A stretch of 11,815 nt of DNA. Source: CAYLZN01 sp964387935. GTDB taxonomy: Bacteria; Acidobacteriota; Vicinamibacteria; Vicinamibacterales; JAFNAJ01. Shown here piece by piece: positions 1 to 7,169 of the stretch. Location: NCBI GenBank assembly GCA_964387935.1, contig CAYLZN010000176.1, positions 1 through 11,815 of the forward strand, given 5' to 3'. The translations under genes and the position numbers were made by a program. The notes beneath the pieces are model-generated. The model was not told the DNA's origin, made no database searches, and saw nothing but the letters and a program-made list of their open reading frames with translations. How positions within the stretch are numbered: position 1 is the first letter of the stretch; the number at the start of each line of letters is the position of its first letter.

Positions 1-62
1 GTATTTACTTTTAGCTTTTTAAGGAATTCGCCTTAAAACGCTAAAATTAAAGACCTGACCCC
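1..62. repeat. Near-palindromic repeat element, copy A (cut by window edge)
   Basis: Bases 1-24 pair with 31-54 with three mismatches (3/52, 8/47, 16/39) around the loop AATTCG, giving an AT-rich hairpin. The right arm continues as CTGACCCC to base 62; its partner would lie left of the window. Read on the minus strand, the right arm begins GGGGTCAGGTCTTTA followed by ATTTTAGC, the same outer sequence as the copy at 2729-2810, while the inner parts of the two copies differ. The element overlaps the 3' end of the beta-propeller gene and supplies its stop codon TAA (47-49). Its AT content stands out from the GC-rich genes around it. The hairpin could also serve as a transcription end point, though no U-tract follows it inside the window. 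REP- or MITE-like mobile origin is inferred. Confidence 0.8.
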
Positions 63-2815
63 ACCCGGAACGCGACCGCATTGACGCCGGCGGCCCAGAA
101 CCCGCCGACGCCGTTCCAGTAGGTCGCCCGCTCAACGACGAGCGAGGCGCCGGACCCCGCGTCGACGAGAAGGCCGTAGCGACGACCCACGGCGTCGGGG
201 AAGATTGCCGCCACGTCGAACCCGTAGCGGCTCGTGGCCCCGACCGTGACGGTCGCCGACACGGGCGCGCGGTCCTCGAACAGCACGGTGATCGTGACCT
301 CCACCGGTGTCGGGGCCGTGTTGGCCACGAGCAGCCACGTGGCGGCGCCACGCGCACCTCCGGATTCGCCGCCGGCGGCGAGCCACCTGGACCCGGCCTC
401 GGTCACGCCGGTCGAGGCATGCGCCTCGGCCCACGTGGCAGCCGTCGGACCAGGCCACCACATGGCCCGCTCGACGACCACCGGCACGCCGTTCTCGGAC
501 TGGACGATCGTGGACACGGCGCTCGACGCCAGGCGCGACTCGAGCGCGTCCACCCACAGCGTCAGCCGGGACAACGCCGGCACGGTGATGCGGCGTTCGA
601 CAGTGGACCCGTCGGGCAGGAGGAACGACGCCAGCACGGAGGCGTCGACCACGCCAGGGTTGGCGATCAGCACGAAAGTGTCGAAGAAATCTCCGGTGGC
701 GCCCTCGGCGAGGAACCAGCGCAGGGCGGGCGCCTGCGCACCGAGCGCGGTGTGGCCGGCGTCGAACTGGCGCGCGCTGTCCCAGTACATCGCGCGCTCG
801 ACGACGACCGGCGTGGCCGGATCCGTGGTGACGCGCGCGGCGACGTCGGTGGCGGCGAGGCCGGGGTCTTCGAAATCGACCCAGACCGTGTAGCGCGAGG
901 CCGGGAGCACTCGGTAGGTCCGCGTGACGGGCGCGAGTGGGGCCGGGCGCAGGTAGGTCACGTCGACGTCGGCGGGCACCGCGTTGGGATTCGTGATCAA
1001 ATAGAACAGGTTGAATCGCGAGTGGGTGGCGCCTTCGGCGAAGTACCAGGTGGACGACAGGCGCGGCGACGCGGTTTCGGCATGGGCGCCGTACTCCCCC
1101 GTTGTCGCATCCCACCTCATCGTCCGATCGACGGCGACCTCGAGGTCCGACTCGATCGTGATCCCGAAGGGCGAGCCGGACAGGTCCGCGTCGCCGGCGG
1201 TTTCGAGGCGGGCGTGCCCGAGTGGCGGCACGAGGAGCACCCGGCCGATGCGGCGGCCGTCGAAGCGGTTGAACAGCAGGAGCACGCGGGCCTGCGTGTC
1301 GTTCGCGTTGGCCACGGCGCAGGTGACGTCGAAGAACGCGTTGGCGGCACCCTCGGCCAGGTGGTACTGGCGGAATCCCCGGGGGTGCGTGCCGGCGACG
1401 TACTCCTCGGTGTTCGTCCGCCCATCCGCATCGGCGTCCCCCGCGGCGCCGTCGGGTCCCTCGGGCGACAGCGGGTCGAGCCCGAAGCTCCGCTCCCACG
1501 AATCCGGGAGCCCGTCGCCGTCGGTGTCGGGGTCAGCCAGCTCCAGCCGCCGGATGCGACCACCAGCCCAGTCCACGACATGGATCTCTCCGTTGGCGTC
1601 CGTGTCGATCGACGCGACGTTGCCCACGGCCGCCGGTCCCTCGACTTCCGCGGTGTGTTCCTGTCGTCCGGTCGCGACCGCCTCCCCGGTGACCGGGTCG
1701 ACGGTGAGGCCGAGGGACCAGAGGCGGCGCGTCACGAAGTCGGCGTAGAAGTAACGGCCCCGATACGCCGCGCCGAGGCGGCTGCCACGGTAAATCACGC
1801 CGCCGGTGACGGAACGCCCCTCGTCGCGACCGTAGTCGAAGATTGGCGCGGTGAGCGGCGTGTACGCCGGCGGCAGACTGTCGATATTGAGGCGGGTGCC
1901 CTCGAAGTTCCGCCAGCCGTAGTTGCGGCCGCCGCGGCCCGCGGGTTCGAAGTTGATCTCCTCGCGCGCCCCCTGGCCGACGTCGGCGATGAGCAGGGCC
2001 CCCGTGCCGCCGCGGGCGGGCGGATCCACCGAGAACCGCCACGGGTTGCGCAAGCCGAACGCCCAGATCTCGCCGAGCGCCTGGATGGGACCGCGGCCAG
2101 AGACGAACGGGTTGTCCAACGGCACCCGATAGCCCGCGGAGTCGGTGTCGTCGACCGACACGTCGAGGCGCAGCATCTTGCCGAGCAGAGATGACGGGTT
2201 CTGTGCGAGGTGGCCGGGATCGTTCGAATCGCCACCGTCGCCCAGGCCCACGTAGAGGTACCCGTCGGCGCCGAAGACGAGTGGTCCGCCGTTGTGGTTG
2301 CCGAAGGGCTGCCTGATGAACCGCAGCCCGTCGGGCCACTGGAAATCGAGTCGTGACGTCGGGTCGGCGATAAACGGGTTGCCGGGCTGGTGCATGAAGC
2401 GCGCAATCACCGTGTGCCCGTCGCGGTTGACGAAGTTGACGAACAGGCGTCCCGACGCGCCGTAATCGGGGGCCAGCGCCAGGCCGAGCAGCCCGCGCTC
2501 GCCGCCAGTCGAGACGACGCCGGTGAGATCCAGGAACGGCACGGCCCTGAGAGAACCGTTCTCCAGGACCCTGACGAGCCCTCCCTGCTGAACGATGTAC
2601 TGGACACCGGCGCGGCTCGGGTCCTGGACGAAGGCGACGGGCTGCGACAGGCCGGTGACGACCGTGCGCAGGGCGAGCTGGGCGTGGACGCTGGTCGGAG
2701 CAATGAGCGCGAGGACCAGGAGAAGGCCGGTTGGGGTCAGGTCTTTACTGTTAGCATTCGACGGTGGAGTCCATCCGTCGAATGCTAAAAGTAAAGACCT
2801 GACCCCAACCGTCAT
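47..2815 (-). CDS. Secreted PQQ-dependent sugar dehydrogenase-type beta-propeller protein with four C-terminal repeats
   Basis: 922 residues. Residues 30-45 are a signal-peptide core ending APTSVHA/Q. Residues about 50-425 match the glucose/sorbosone dehydrogenase (soluble PQQ-dependent aldose dehydrogenase) fold: GNHNGG at 172-177 with likely catalytic His174, DGYLYVGLGDGG at 184-195, and GLRNPWRF at 254-261. Such enzymes oxidise aldoses in the periplasm or outside the cell using PQQ and calcium. Residues 428-478 form a calcium-type linker (DPDTDGDGLPDSWE, later DADADGRTNTEEY). Residues about 480-917 hold four divergent repeats of about 105 residues with (W)YFAEGAT near the start and VVVERAMYW near the end. 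The ATG at 2815 overlaps the pilX stop (TGATG). It is the only usable nearby start, because no ATG, GTG or TTG occurs in frame between it and the signal core. Codons 2-29 come largely from the palindromic repeat. The location after minor pilins suggests a surface or pilus-tip role; enzymatic activity is inferred from the fold only. Confidence 0.88.
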   Translation of the reverse strand: MTVGVRSLLLAFDGWTPPSNANSKDLTPTGLLLVLALIAPTSVHAQLALRTVVTGLSQPVAFVQDPSRAGVQYIVQQGGLVRVLENGSLRAVPFLDLTGVVSTGGERGLLGLALAPDYGASGRLFVNFVNRDGHTVIARFMHQPGNPFIADPTSRLDFQWPDGLRFIRQPFGNHNGGPLVFGADGYLYVGLGDGGDSNDPGHLAQNPSSLLGKMLRLDVSVDDTDSAGYRVPLDNPFVSGRGPIQALGEIWAFGLRNPWRFSVDPPARGGTGALLIADVGQGAREEINFEPAGRGGRNYGWRNFEGTRLNIDSLPPAYTPLTAPIFDYGRDEGRSVTGGVIYRGSRLGAAYRGRYFYADFVTRRLWSLGLTVDPVTGEAVATGRQEHTAEVEGPAAVGNVASIDTDANGEIHVVDWAGGRIRRLELADPDTDGDGLPDSWERSFGLDPLSPEGPDGAAGDADADGRTNTEEYVAGTHPRGFRQYHLAEGAANAFFDVTCAVANANDTQARVLLLFNRFDGRRIGRVLLVPPLGHARLETAGDADLSGSPFGITIESDLEVAVDRTMRWDATTGEYGAHAETASPRLSSTWYFAEGATHSRFNLFYLITNPNAVPADVDVTYLRPAPLAPVTRTYRVLPASRYTVWVDFEDPGLAATDVAARVTTDPATPVVVERAMYWDSARQFDAGHTALGAQAPALRWFLAEGATGDFFDTFVLIANPGVVDASVLASFLLPDGSTVERRITVPALSRLTLWVDALESRLASSAVSTIVQSENGVPVVVERAMWWPGPTAATWAEAHASTGVTEAGSRWLAAGGESGGARGAATWLLVANTAPTPVEVTITVLFEDRAPVSATVTVGATSRYGFDVAAIFPDAVGRRYGLLVDAGSGASLVVERATYWNGVGGFWAAGVNAVAFRVGSGL
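2729..2810. repeat. 82-bp near-perfect palindromic repeat element, copy B
   Basis: Bases 2729-2764 are matched by the reverse complement of the right arm (2775-2810), with one mismatch (2750 against 2789). The centre TGGA-G-TCCA (2765-2773) is itself palindromic, with one unpaired T at 2774. The outer arm reads GGTTGGGGTCAGGTCTTTAC then (G/T)TTAGCATTCGACGG. The outer 23 bases are shared with the copy at 1-62. It lies between the pilX stop and the signal-peptide core of the next gene and is translated as residues about 3-29 of that protein. The family type (REP or MITE, possibly mobilised by a Y1 transposase elsewhere) is inferred; no transposase is present here. Confidence 0.9.
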
Positions 2816-5460
2816 CACTGCGTCGGCCTCAGCAGCTGCCGGAACGTCAGCGTGTTCACGTCGCGGAACATGGGCGTCCGCGGCGGCAGCAGGTTCGGGT
2901 TCAGGAACTCCGTGTCGAACCGGTAACCGCGTGTCGGAGGGTTGTAGACGACGTTGCAGCACTTGTAGGTGCCGATCGCCTGCCGGCTCGTGAAGAAGCT
3001 GACGATCGACCCCCGGTAGTTCAGCGTCTGCCCGCCCCAGTCCTCGATGTAGCGAATGAAGTTGTGCGCTCCGCCGTCCGTCCCGAAGTCGGTGTGGTCG
3101 TAACTCTGGGGGCTGACCGTCGATCGCAGGAAGTTGATGCCCTTGCCGGAAATGATCCCGAGACGATACCACGTGGTGGTCGCATCACGATTGGCGGACA
3201 CGTGCGGGGAGGTGAACGAGCGGATGTCGTTCCAGTTGTTCGACAGCAGCGTGACGGCATCCGCGATCACCGCGGCCGACACGTGCCCGTCGCCGGTTGC
3301 TCCAAACCCGGCGCTGTCCGCATTGAAATTGCCCTGAACGTAGACCGGGTTCTCCGCCGCGACCGTCAGTCCCTGCAGCCCGTTCGCCGGCAGCTGGCCG
3401 CGCGCGCCATTGACGACCTTCAGCGCCCGGCGGTAGAACACCGGCGGGTTCACCCGCGCCACCCACCCCGCCGCCGTCGTCAGGAGCGTCGCGCTCGCCG
3501 TGATGGGCGTCGAGCCGTTGGGAACCAGGGCCGTGCCGTTCACGGCCGGCATGCGTGCCGTCCCGCCATAGACCTCGAGGGCCCCGTTGCCGTTGAAGTC
3601 CTCGCCCGTCTCCAGCGTGCCGTTGGACGTGCTGTTGGCGTCGACGTTGACGATGTCCTCGAACCCGAACTCGCCCGTTTCCTGATTGGCGGCGTTCCTG
3701 TTGCCCCGACGGTCCGAGAAGTAGACCACGAAGCCCGTCTCGTTCATCGTGCCGGCCCCGCTCGCCCCGATCTCGCTGTTCAGCCACCGCCGCAGGTTGT
3801 TGACGTCCAGCTCGACGTACTGCATCACCCCGCCGAGGTAGGGGCTCGTCGACGCCGTGTTGTAGTCCCGCCGCGCGCCCTCCCGCGGATCGTACAGGAT
3901 CAGCGGCAGATAGTCCTCGGGCTCGGTCGTCCAGGCGCCGCCGCCGCTCTTCCCGCAGGGCGTGAACCCGACGGTCGGGTTGTCACGCACGCGCTGGAGT
4001 CGAATCACCGCGTTCGGGTCGGGGTTTTGCGCAGCGGCCGTGCAGGTGCTGGTGGTGTCGGGCGTGTTGAAGGTGCCGTTGGCGATGTTCCGCCCCGTGA
4101 ACCCGAGGCTGAGAATCTCGGCCGTCACGTCTTGCCAGGTCTCGTTGGTCAACTGGCGCTCGATCTTGATGAAGCCCGTGAGCTGCGGCGAGCCGTCCGG
4201 AAAGGCGTAACCCTTGCCCTGGGCGGCCGTGGCGTTGTAGGGACCCGTCTCGGCGATGGGGTGCGTGAGCGTGAGACCGGCAATCGAGGCCCGATACGTC
4301 GCGTCGTTGAGTCGCCCCAGTTCAACGGGAGGCGTGGCGGTCACCGTGGGCAGCGTCGTGATGTCCGTCGCCGTGTCGGACAACAGGATGCGAAGGCTGG
4401 CCATCGAGAAGAACCGCTGACCGAACACATCGACCTCGTCGGGGTTGGCCGGATCCGGCCGCCTGATGATGTCGACGGGCTGCGCTCCGTCGCTGACCAG
4501 CGGCAGGTCCAGCCGCCTGGCTCCCGTGCGGCCGTTGCGGATGTAGCCCGCGTAGGTGCCCATGGAGAGGTTCGTCCACGTGGGCTCGTTCTCGGTGTTG
4601 GGCGATTGCAGCACCATCACGGTCTGCCCGTTCGCATCGACGGTCGGCGTGCTGGGCGGGATGGTGTTGCTGACGACGTTCGCGCTGCCCTCCTGCGTGG
4701 CGCTGGTGCAACTGCCGCCCATCGAGCCGCAGGTCAGTCGCCGATACACGCCGGCGGCGCGGGCCACCTCGACGTGGCCGCGGTGTCCGCTGGTGCTGAT
4801 CGGCACCCCGTTGGCGAGGTGGGTGCGAACGACCTCGCCGACGGCGGTCACCCGATCCTCGAGGCGCAGCGTGTTGCTCCCGTCCTGCGCCAGGTAGACG
4901 TTCTGATTGGTGTGCACGCGGCCGCCGAAGTTGAAGTTGGGGCCCGCAAAGAAGCTCAGGTCGTTCTCCGAGTAGATGCCGAACTGGAACACGGGGACCG
5001 CAATCGTCTGCACCTCGCGGCGCATGCGGGACTCGGCCCCGCCCTCGGTGTGCGCCGTCACGGTGACCTCGTAGGGGGTGATGAGGCCGATCAGGCCCTG
5101 GTAGGGTCCGGCGGCGATCGGCGCCGTCTGCACCGCCCGCTGCTGGAGGCGGTAGCCGGGCGCGCCGCCCGGAGCCTCGTAGACGAACCCCGCGAGGACG
5201 GGCGGGTCGGCCTCGAGCGCGGCCAGGTCGTCGGCCGAGGGACTATAGTTGCCGCCGGTGAACATCTGCCCCAGGTCGGCGGTCAGCTTTTCCAGCCCCG
5301 CGTGAGCCGCCGCGTAGGCCTGTGTCTGGTCGCGCGTGATGCCGCTCGCGTTCTGATCGGCCACCACGACCGCGTAGAAGCCGGTCAGCAGTCCGACCAT
5401 CAGCACCATGATGAGCAGGACCGACACGAGGGCGATTCCGCGCTGCGAACGAGCGGACAT
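2815..5460 (-). CDS. Giant PilX-like minor type IV pilin protein
   Basis: 881 residues. The N-terminus MSARSQRG/IALVSVLLIMVLM is a class III (prepilin peptidase) signal with cleavage expected after Gly8, followed by a hydrophobic helix to about residue 35. Residue 5 of the mature form is Ser (S13), not the usual Glu, as is common in PilX and GspK proteins that sit at the pilus tip. Classical PilX is under 200 residues; here about 700 extra residues follow. They include six cysteines (244, 251, 473, 502, and the pair 834-835), an Asp/Asn/Gly-rich segment at 601-630 containing EDFNGNGALE that resembles a calcium loop, and ENPVYVQGNFN near 703-713. The start is set by AAGGAG at 5468-5473, seven bases from the ATG at 5460; the in-frame ATG at 5466 is one base from it and too close. 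Fourth gene of the pilin operon; its TGA overlaps the next ATG. Confidence 0.87.
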   Translation of the reverse strand: MSARSQRGIALVSVLLIMVLMVGLLTGFYAVVVADQNASGITRDQTQAYAAAHAGLEKLTADLGQMFTGGNYSPSADDLAALEADPPVLAGFVYEAPGGAPGYRLQQRAVQTAPIAAGPYQGLIGLITPYEVTVTAHTEGGAESRMRREVQTIAVPVFQFGIYSENDLSFFAGPNFNFGGRVHTNQNVYLAQDGSNTLRLEDRVTAVGEVVRTHLANGVPISTSGHRGHVEVARAAGVYRRLTCGSMGGSCTSATQEGSANVVSNTIPPSTPTVDANGQTVMVLQSPNTENEPTWTNLSMGTYAGYIRNGRTGARRLDLPLVSDGAQPVDIIRRPDPANPDEVDVFGQRFFSMASLRILLSDTATDITTLPTVTATPPVELGRLNDATYRASIAGLTLTHPIAETGPYNATAAQGKGYAFPDGSPQLTGFIKIERQLTNETWQDVTAEILSLGFTGRNIANGTFNTPDTTSTCTAAAQNPDPNAVIRLQRVRDNPTVGFTPCGKSGGGAWTTEPEDYLPLILYDPREGARRDYNTASTSPYLGGVMQYVELDVNNLRRWLNSEIGASGAGTMNETGFVVYFSDRRGNRNAANQETGEFGFEDIVNVDANSTSNGTLETGEDFNGNGALEVYGGTARMPAVNGTALVPNGSTPITASATLLTTAAGWVARVNPPVFYRRALKVVNGARGQLPANGLQGLTVAAENPVYVQGNFNADSAGFGATGDGHVSAAVIADAVTLLSNNWNDIRSFTSPHVSANRDATTTWYRLGIISGKGINFLRSTVSPQSYDHTDFGTDGGAHNFIRYIEDWGGQTLNYRGSIVSFFTSRQAIGTYKCCNVVYNPPTRGYRFDTEFLNPNLLPPRTPMFRDVNTLTFRQLLRPTQ

Positions 5461-5467
5461 GAGCATT

Positions 5468-5473
5468 CTCCTT
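5468..5473 (-). promoter_or_regulatory. Shine-Dalgarno that decides the pilX-like start
   Basis: The junction reads TGAAGGAGAATGCTCATG on the minus strand. The pilW stop TGA shares its last A with AAGGAG. Spacing is one base to the first ATG (5466) and seven bases to the second (5460), so initiation at 5460 is favoured. Confidence 0.75.
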
Positions 5474-6573
5474 CAGCGGTAGCGATCCACGAACGCGAGG
5501 CTCCGGAGACTGACCTGCGAGGCCAGGCTGTTCCGGAGGAAGTCGCCGGTGACCGAGAACCGGTTGCGCGATCGCCCGGCGAGCAGCACGTTGACCTTGC
5601 GGACCTGGTTCGGGGAGCACTCGCTCGGGTTGCACGCGCCGCTCCCGTCGAGGTCGCCGTCGTCCATGCGCACCCCCGTTGGGTTGGTCGCGCCGTCCGC
5701 CAGGTCGTAGGAGAGTTGAAGGCCCTCGACCGAGAACGCGACGACCCGCCCGGGATCCGCGTTCATGCGGCGCACGAGGCGCGGGTTGTCCGGATCGGTG
5801 GTCGCATCGATGTAGTAGCTGATCATGCGCACGCGCGTCGCGCGGGTCGGCACGCCTGTCGGACAGGCGGCCGCCGTGTCCGGAGGTGCCGCGGCACGCA
5901 ACTGGTCGAGCGTGCCGAGCATGTCGAGCGAGGGATCGAACTGGTTCAGGTTGAGGGGGTCCCCCGTGCCGAACGTCACGGTCTGGCCGGATGTCGAGGT
6001 CACGTACATCAGCGCGCTGAACGTCCCCTTCGTCAGCATGATCAGGTCTCCGTCGCGCACGTCGTCCGGGCCGCCGTCGGTGATGTTCACGGTGGCCCCG
6101 ACGGTCATGGCCCCGGCCGCGAGCGTGCTCAGGCAGACGTTCTCGAACGAGCTGTCCGCGGCCAGGATCGTCACCATGTCGGTGGGCTGGTCGTTGATCT
6201 CGGGCCCCAGCTCGGGGCCGGGGGTGACGGCGGACAGCACCGGCTCGTTCGAATCGAAGGTGTAGGCCGTGCCGGGCGGCCCCGGGCGTACGATCGCCAA
6301 GGCGCCGTCGCCGTTCGGCACGGACACGACGCGCCCCACCGGAAGCCCCTGCCCCGTCTGGATGAAGTCGCGCACCATCATGTCCATCCCGACGCGCAGG
6401 TTGGAGTTCATGCCGGTCGTGCCCTTGGCCGACTCACTCGCGCGGAACGCGTTGGTCATCGCCACGAGCGTGCCGCCAAGGACGATGATGGTGACCGCCA
6501 TCGCGACGAGCAGTTCCACCAGCGTGAAGCCGTGCTCGCGCCGGGCGGCGCCGCGGATCGTTCCCGTCTTCAT
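5473..6573 (-). CDS. pilW: PilW-like minor type IV pilin
   Basis: 366 residues. A prepilin signal is plain: a basic leader ending RREHG/FTLVELLVAMAVTIIVLGG, with cleavage after Gly15 and the mature Glu5 at residue 20. The transmembrane and assembly helix runs to about residue 45. Length and the C-terminal ending SLRSLAFVDRY fit PilW, a minor pilin that helps start pilus assembly with FimU/T, PilV and PilX. A segment at 303-319 combines an Asp/Gly run (MDDGDLDGSG) with two cysteines (314, 319), a possible metal or disulphide loop. The start ATG follows TAGGAGGACGCC, where TAG is the pilV stop. The stop overlaps the Shine-Dalgarno of pilX. Identification rests on the signal, the length and the operon order; fine function is inferred. 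Confidence 0.87.
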   Translation of the reverse strand: MKTGTIRGAARREHGFTLVELLVAMAVTIIVLGGTLVAMTNAFRASESAKGTTGMNSNLRVGMDMMVRDFIQTGQGLPVGRVVSVPNGDGALAIVRPGPPGTAYTFDSNEPVLSAVTPGPELGPEINDQPTDMVTILAADSSFENVCLSTLAAGAMTVGATVNITDGGPDDVRDGDLIMLTKGTFSALMYVTSTSGQTVTFGTGDPLNLNQFDPSLDMLGTLDQLRAAAPPDTAAACPTGVPTRATRVRMISYYIDATTDPDNPRLVRRMNADPGRVVAFSVEGLQLSYDLADGATNPTGVRMDDGDLDGSGACNPSECSPNQVRKVNVLLAGRSRNRFSVTGDFLRNSLASQVSLRSLAFVDRYR

Positions 6574-6578
6574 GGCGT

Positions 6579-6585
6579 CCTCCTA
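6579..6585 (-). promoter_or_regulatory. Shine-Dalgarno fused to the pilV stop codon
   Basis: TAGGAGG on the minus strand contains the stop TAG of the pilV-like gene and AGGAGG, five bases from the pilW ATG. A ribosome finishing pilV would sit on the pilW initiation site, favouring coupled translation. Confidence 0.75.
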
Positions 6586-7158
6586 CGAGAACGAGGAGAT
6601 GTAGGTGCGCAGGCGGTACTGCCGCCGCTGCTGACCCACGTTGTAGCGGATCGTGACCCGGATCTCCCGGAGGTCGTTGTTCAGGTCGCAGATCTCGATT
6701 TCGCGCGCGAAGTTGTCGAGCGGCTGGGTGAAGTCGTCATCGGTGCCCACCCGTCCGTCCGGCCCTGGGGCCACCACCGTCTCCACGGCACCGTCGTCGT
6801 CGGTGTTGACCAGCCCGTCGTCTCCGGCCGCGGCGAGCGACTGGTTTCCGTTGTTGAAGACGCCCCCGCCCTCACTGGTACACGCGCCCCAGTCGGCATC
6901 GTCCGAGGCGACGGCGCCCTCGTTGCGGATGCGCGCCCAGGTGATCACGCGCGTGTCGCGCGCGGTGTGCACACTCTCGATGGCCTCCCGGGCCTTCTCG
7001 CGCGCGATCAGGTTCGCCGAGGACGTGGACAGGTGATTGAGCCCGAGCACGAACGCCTGCGCCAGGCCGAGCAGCGCAACCGCGAAGATGGCGGTCGCGA
7101 TGACGACCTCGATGAGCGAGAACCCGTCCTGGGCACGAGTGTCTGAAGTGCGCGTCAT
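6583..7158 (-). CDS. pilV: PilV-like minor type IV pilin
   Basis: 191 residues. N-terminus MTRTSDTRAQDG/FSLIEVVIATAIFAVALLGLA is a typical prepilin signal cut after Gly12, with Glu5 of the mature protein at residue 17. The IEVVIATAIFAVALLG stretch is characteristic of PilV. Residues 112-145 contain two Asp/Gly-rich stretches (GDDGLVNTDDDG and GPDGRVGTDDDF), unusual for PilV and resembling calcium loops. The C-terminal part (about 150-188) has the beta-strand pattern expected of a pilin head. An open frame continues 12 codons upstream, but the ATG at 7158 is chosen because AGGAGG lies four bases before it and the extension would overlap fimT. PilV is a low-abundance pilus subunit and assembly initiator in the inner membrane. 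Confidence 0.87.
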   Translation of the reverse strand: MTRTSDTRAQDGFSLIEVVIATAIFAVALLGLAQAFVLGLNHLSTSSANLIAREKAREAIESVHTARDTRVITWARIRNEGAVASDDADWGACTSEGGGVFNNGNQSLAAAGDDGLVNTDDDGAVETVVAPGPDGRVGTDDDFTQPLDNFAREIEICDLNNDLREIRVTIRYNVGQQRRQYRLRTYISSFS

Positions 7159-7162
7159 GGTG

Positions 7163-7169
7163 CCTCCTA
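7163..7169 (-). promoter_or_regulatory. Shine-Dalgarno fused to the fimT stop codon
   Basis: TAGGAGGCACCATG on the minus strand joins the fimT-like stop TAG, AGGAGG and the pilV ATG in 14 bases. It uses the same TAGGAGG arrangement as the pilV-pilW junction and supports the shorter pilV start. Confidence 0.75.

Noticed and set aside
2816..3172. Upstream extension of the beta-propeller gene frame
   Set aside because: It would overlap the pilX coding region in another frame, has no signal sequence, and the ATG at 2815 is directly coupled to the pilX stop.
3064..7146. Plus-strand open frame of about 1360 codons opposite the pilin genes
   Set aside because: It is antisense to four genes with clear prepilin signals and good Shine-Dalgarno sites. 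Its product is rich in Arg, Gly, Val and His with no domain, as expected of a GC-rich shadow frame.
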